DNA from: Megalopta genalis
Lineage: Eukaryota; Arthropoda; Insecta; Hymenoptera; Halictidae
NCBI RefSeq assembly: GCF_051020955.1
Contig: NW_027476285.1
Location: 62,001 to 126,000, forward strand
DNA length: 64,000 nucleotides
Reading direction: 5' to 3'
Shown here: positions 63,309 through 64,000 of the stretch, piece by piece
How the letters are laid out: every line of letters begins with the position of its first letter
Position numbering within the stretch: the first letter of the stretch is position 1
Notes under the pieces: model-generated
What the model was told of the DNA's origin: nothing
Database searches by the model: none
Seen by the model: only the letters and a program-made list of their open reading frames with translations
Program-made: the position numbers and the translations under genes

Positions 63309-64000
63309 CTAACTCGTTTTTTTCCGCCTGCTTTTGAAGCTATATCATCTATAACGCAAGTATCTGAAACTAAACCATTTGTTTCGCAAGAATGTGAATC
63401 TAATCCATGTGTTTCGCATGCAGTTGAAGATAAATCATGTATATCACAAGTATTTGAAGCTAAACCATTTGGTCTACATGTATTTGAAGCTAAGCCTTCT
63501 ACTTCGCATTGATTAGATGCTAAATCATGTGTTTCTCATGGACTTGAAGCTAACTCGTTTGCTTCGCCTGCATTTGAAGCTATATCAATTATATCGCAAG
63601 TATTGGTATCTAAATCACTTTTCTCGCACGGATTTGAAGCTAAACCTTCTACTTCGCATTGATTTGAAGCTAAATCATGTGTTCCGCATGGATTTGAAGC
63701 TAACTCGTTTGTTTTGCCTGCATTTGAAGGTATATCATTTATATCGCAAGTATGTGAAGCTAAATCATTTGTTACGCATGGATTTGGAGCTATGCCTACT
63801 ACTTCGCATTGATTTGAAACTAAATCATGTGTTTCGCTTGAACTTGAAGGTAACTCGTTTGTTTCGACTGCATTTGAAGATATATCAATTATATCGCAAG
63901 TATTTGAAGCTAAATCATTTGTTTCGCATGGCTTTGAGGATAAGCCTTCTACTTCGCATTGATTTGAAGCTAAATCATGTCTTCCGCTTGGATTTGAAGC
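63309..64000. repeat. Mosaic right end of window
   Basis: 63309-63510 matches 56930-57130, including the lengthened CTCGTTTTTTTCCGCC monomer. 63511-63560 resembles 56407-56460. 63690-63960 matches about 48510-48780 in part, with the TTTGTTACGCATGG marker. The array continues past the window edge in the same orientation. Confidence 0.82.

Larger units (their letters stand above)
1..64000. repeat. Hierarchical 30-bp satellite/minisatellite array filling the window
   Basis: From the first to the last base the sequence is a head-to-tail array of one 30-bp monomer family in a single orientation. Nearly every monomer has TTTGAAGCT at its start and a TTCGC core about 20 bp in; the bases between vary by class. 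The plus strand is T-rich (12 of 30 consensus bases) and the unit carries one CpG. No unique sequence longer than a few bases interrupts the array. The 30-bp register holds for kilobases and slips only at scattered 1-nt indels. Five classes alternate to give a 150-bp second-level period, and kb-scale copies form further levels. This fits satellite or giant minisatellite DNA of a eukaryote; the species and chromosomal position cannot be told from sequence. Confidence 0.97.

Noticed and set aside
1..64000. CRISPR array (about 30-bp repeats)
   Set aside because: Repeats are directly adjacent with no unique spacers, leader or cas genes, and neighbouring monomers differ in a class-specific way.
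1..64000. Transposon or retroelement origin
   Set aside because: No terminal inverted repeats, long terminal repeats, target-site duplications, poly-A tails or recognisable transposase or polymerase motifs are seen in any frame.
1..64000. tRNA, rRNA or other structured RNA genes
   Set aside because: No T-loop GTTCGAATC-type element in a cloverleaf context and no conserved rRNA stretch is seen; the TTCG cores belong to the monomer.
1..64000. Telomeric or subtelomeric simple repeat
   Set aside because: No TTAGGG, TTAGG, TTTAGGG or similar runs occur; the 30-bp unit is far longer than canonical telomere repeats.
1..64000. A new multi-gene biological system
   Set aside because: There are no distinct genes to form one. 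What is noteworthy is the repeat architecture and its amplification history.

Overview
The whole 64-kb window is one tandem-repeat array. I see no support for a conventional gene, RNA gene, transposon or other unique-sequence feature. The basic unit is a 30-bp, AT-rich monomer (about 33% GC in my reading of the consensus). Its anchors are TTTGAAGCT at one end and a TTCGC core roughly in the middle. About 2,130 monomers fit in the window, and both window edges fall inside the array, so its true ends and length are unknown. A 64-kb gene-free satellite-like block argues for a eukaryotic chromosome (heterochromatin, or a very large minisatellite). Nothing visible identifies the lineage.

The array is hierarchical. 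Monomers fall into five positional classes (A to E) in a recurring order, giving a 150-bp five-monomer unit. At least four versions of this unit exist (types I to IV, with examples at 11641, 10351, 42628 and 45951), and all keep the same five-slot order. Above that are kb-scale copies with periods of 927, 1409, 1679, 2008 and 2338 bp, then blocks of about 2 to 7 kb repeated 4.8 to 15 kb apart. Periods and internal length differences are close to multiples of 30 bp, apart from small offsets caused by inherited 1-nt indels. That pattern is what unequal exchange or local amplification in monomer register would leave.

Layout: 1-5604 holds three copies of a 2.4-2.8 kb block; 5049-6902 is a 927-bp tandem duplication; 6903-9000 is the most divergent, non-duplicated stretch; 9001-13219 is mixed type I/II; 13220-21880 holds nearly identical 2008-bp and 2338-bp tandem pairs; 22130-24947 is a 1409-bp pair; 24948-34388 is a mosaic with smaller copies; 34389-44000 has 2-kb blocks repeated at 3.7 and 4.8 kb; 41160-48400 recurs at 51799-58400, and part of it recurs again at 59993-63308; 63309-64000 is a mosaic of pieces seen elsewhere.

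Because 30 bp is exactly ten codons, three of the six frames are open in the consensus and produce many long repetitive ORFs. Every one of these frames is repeatedly broken by stops or 1-nt indels, and the broken versions were themselves amplified. The ORFs are therefore best read as by-products of the repeat rather than genes.
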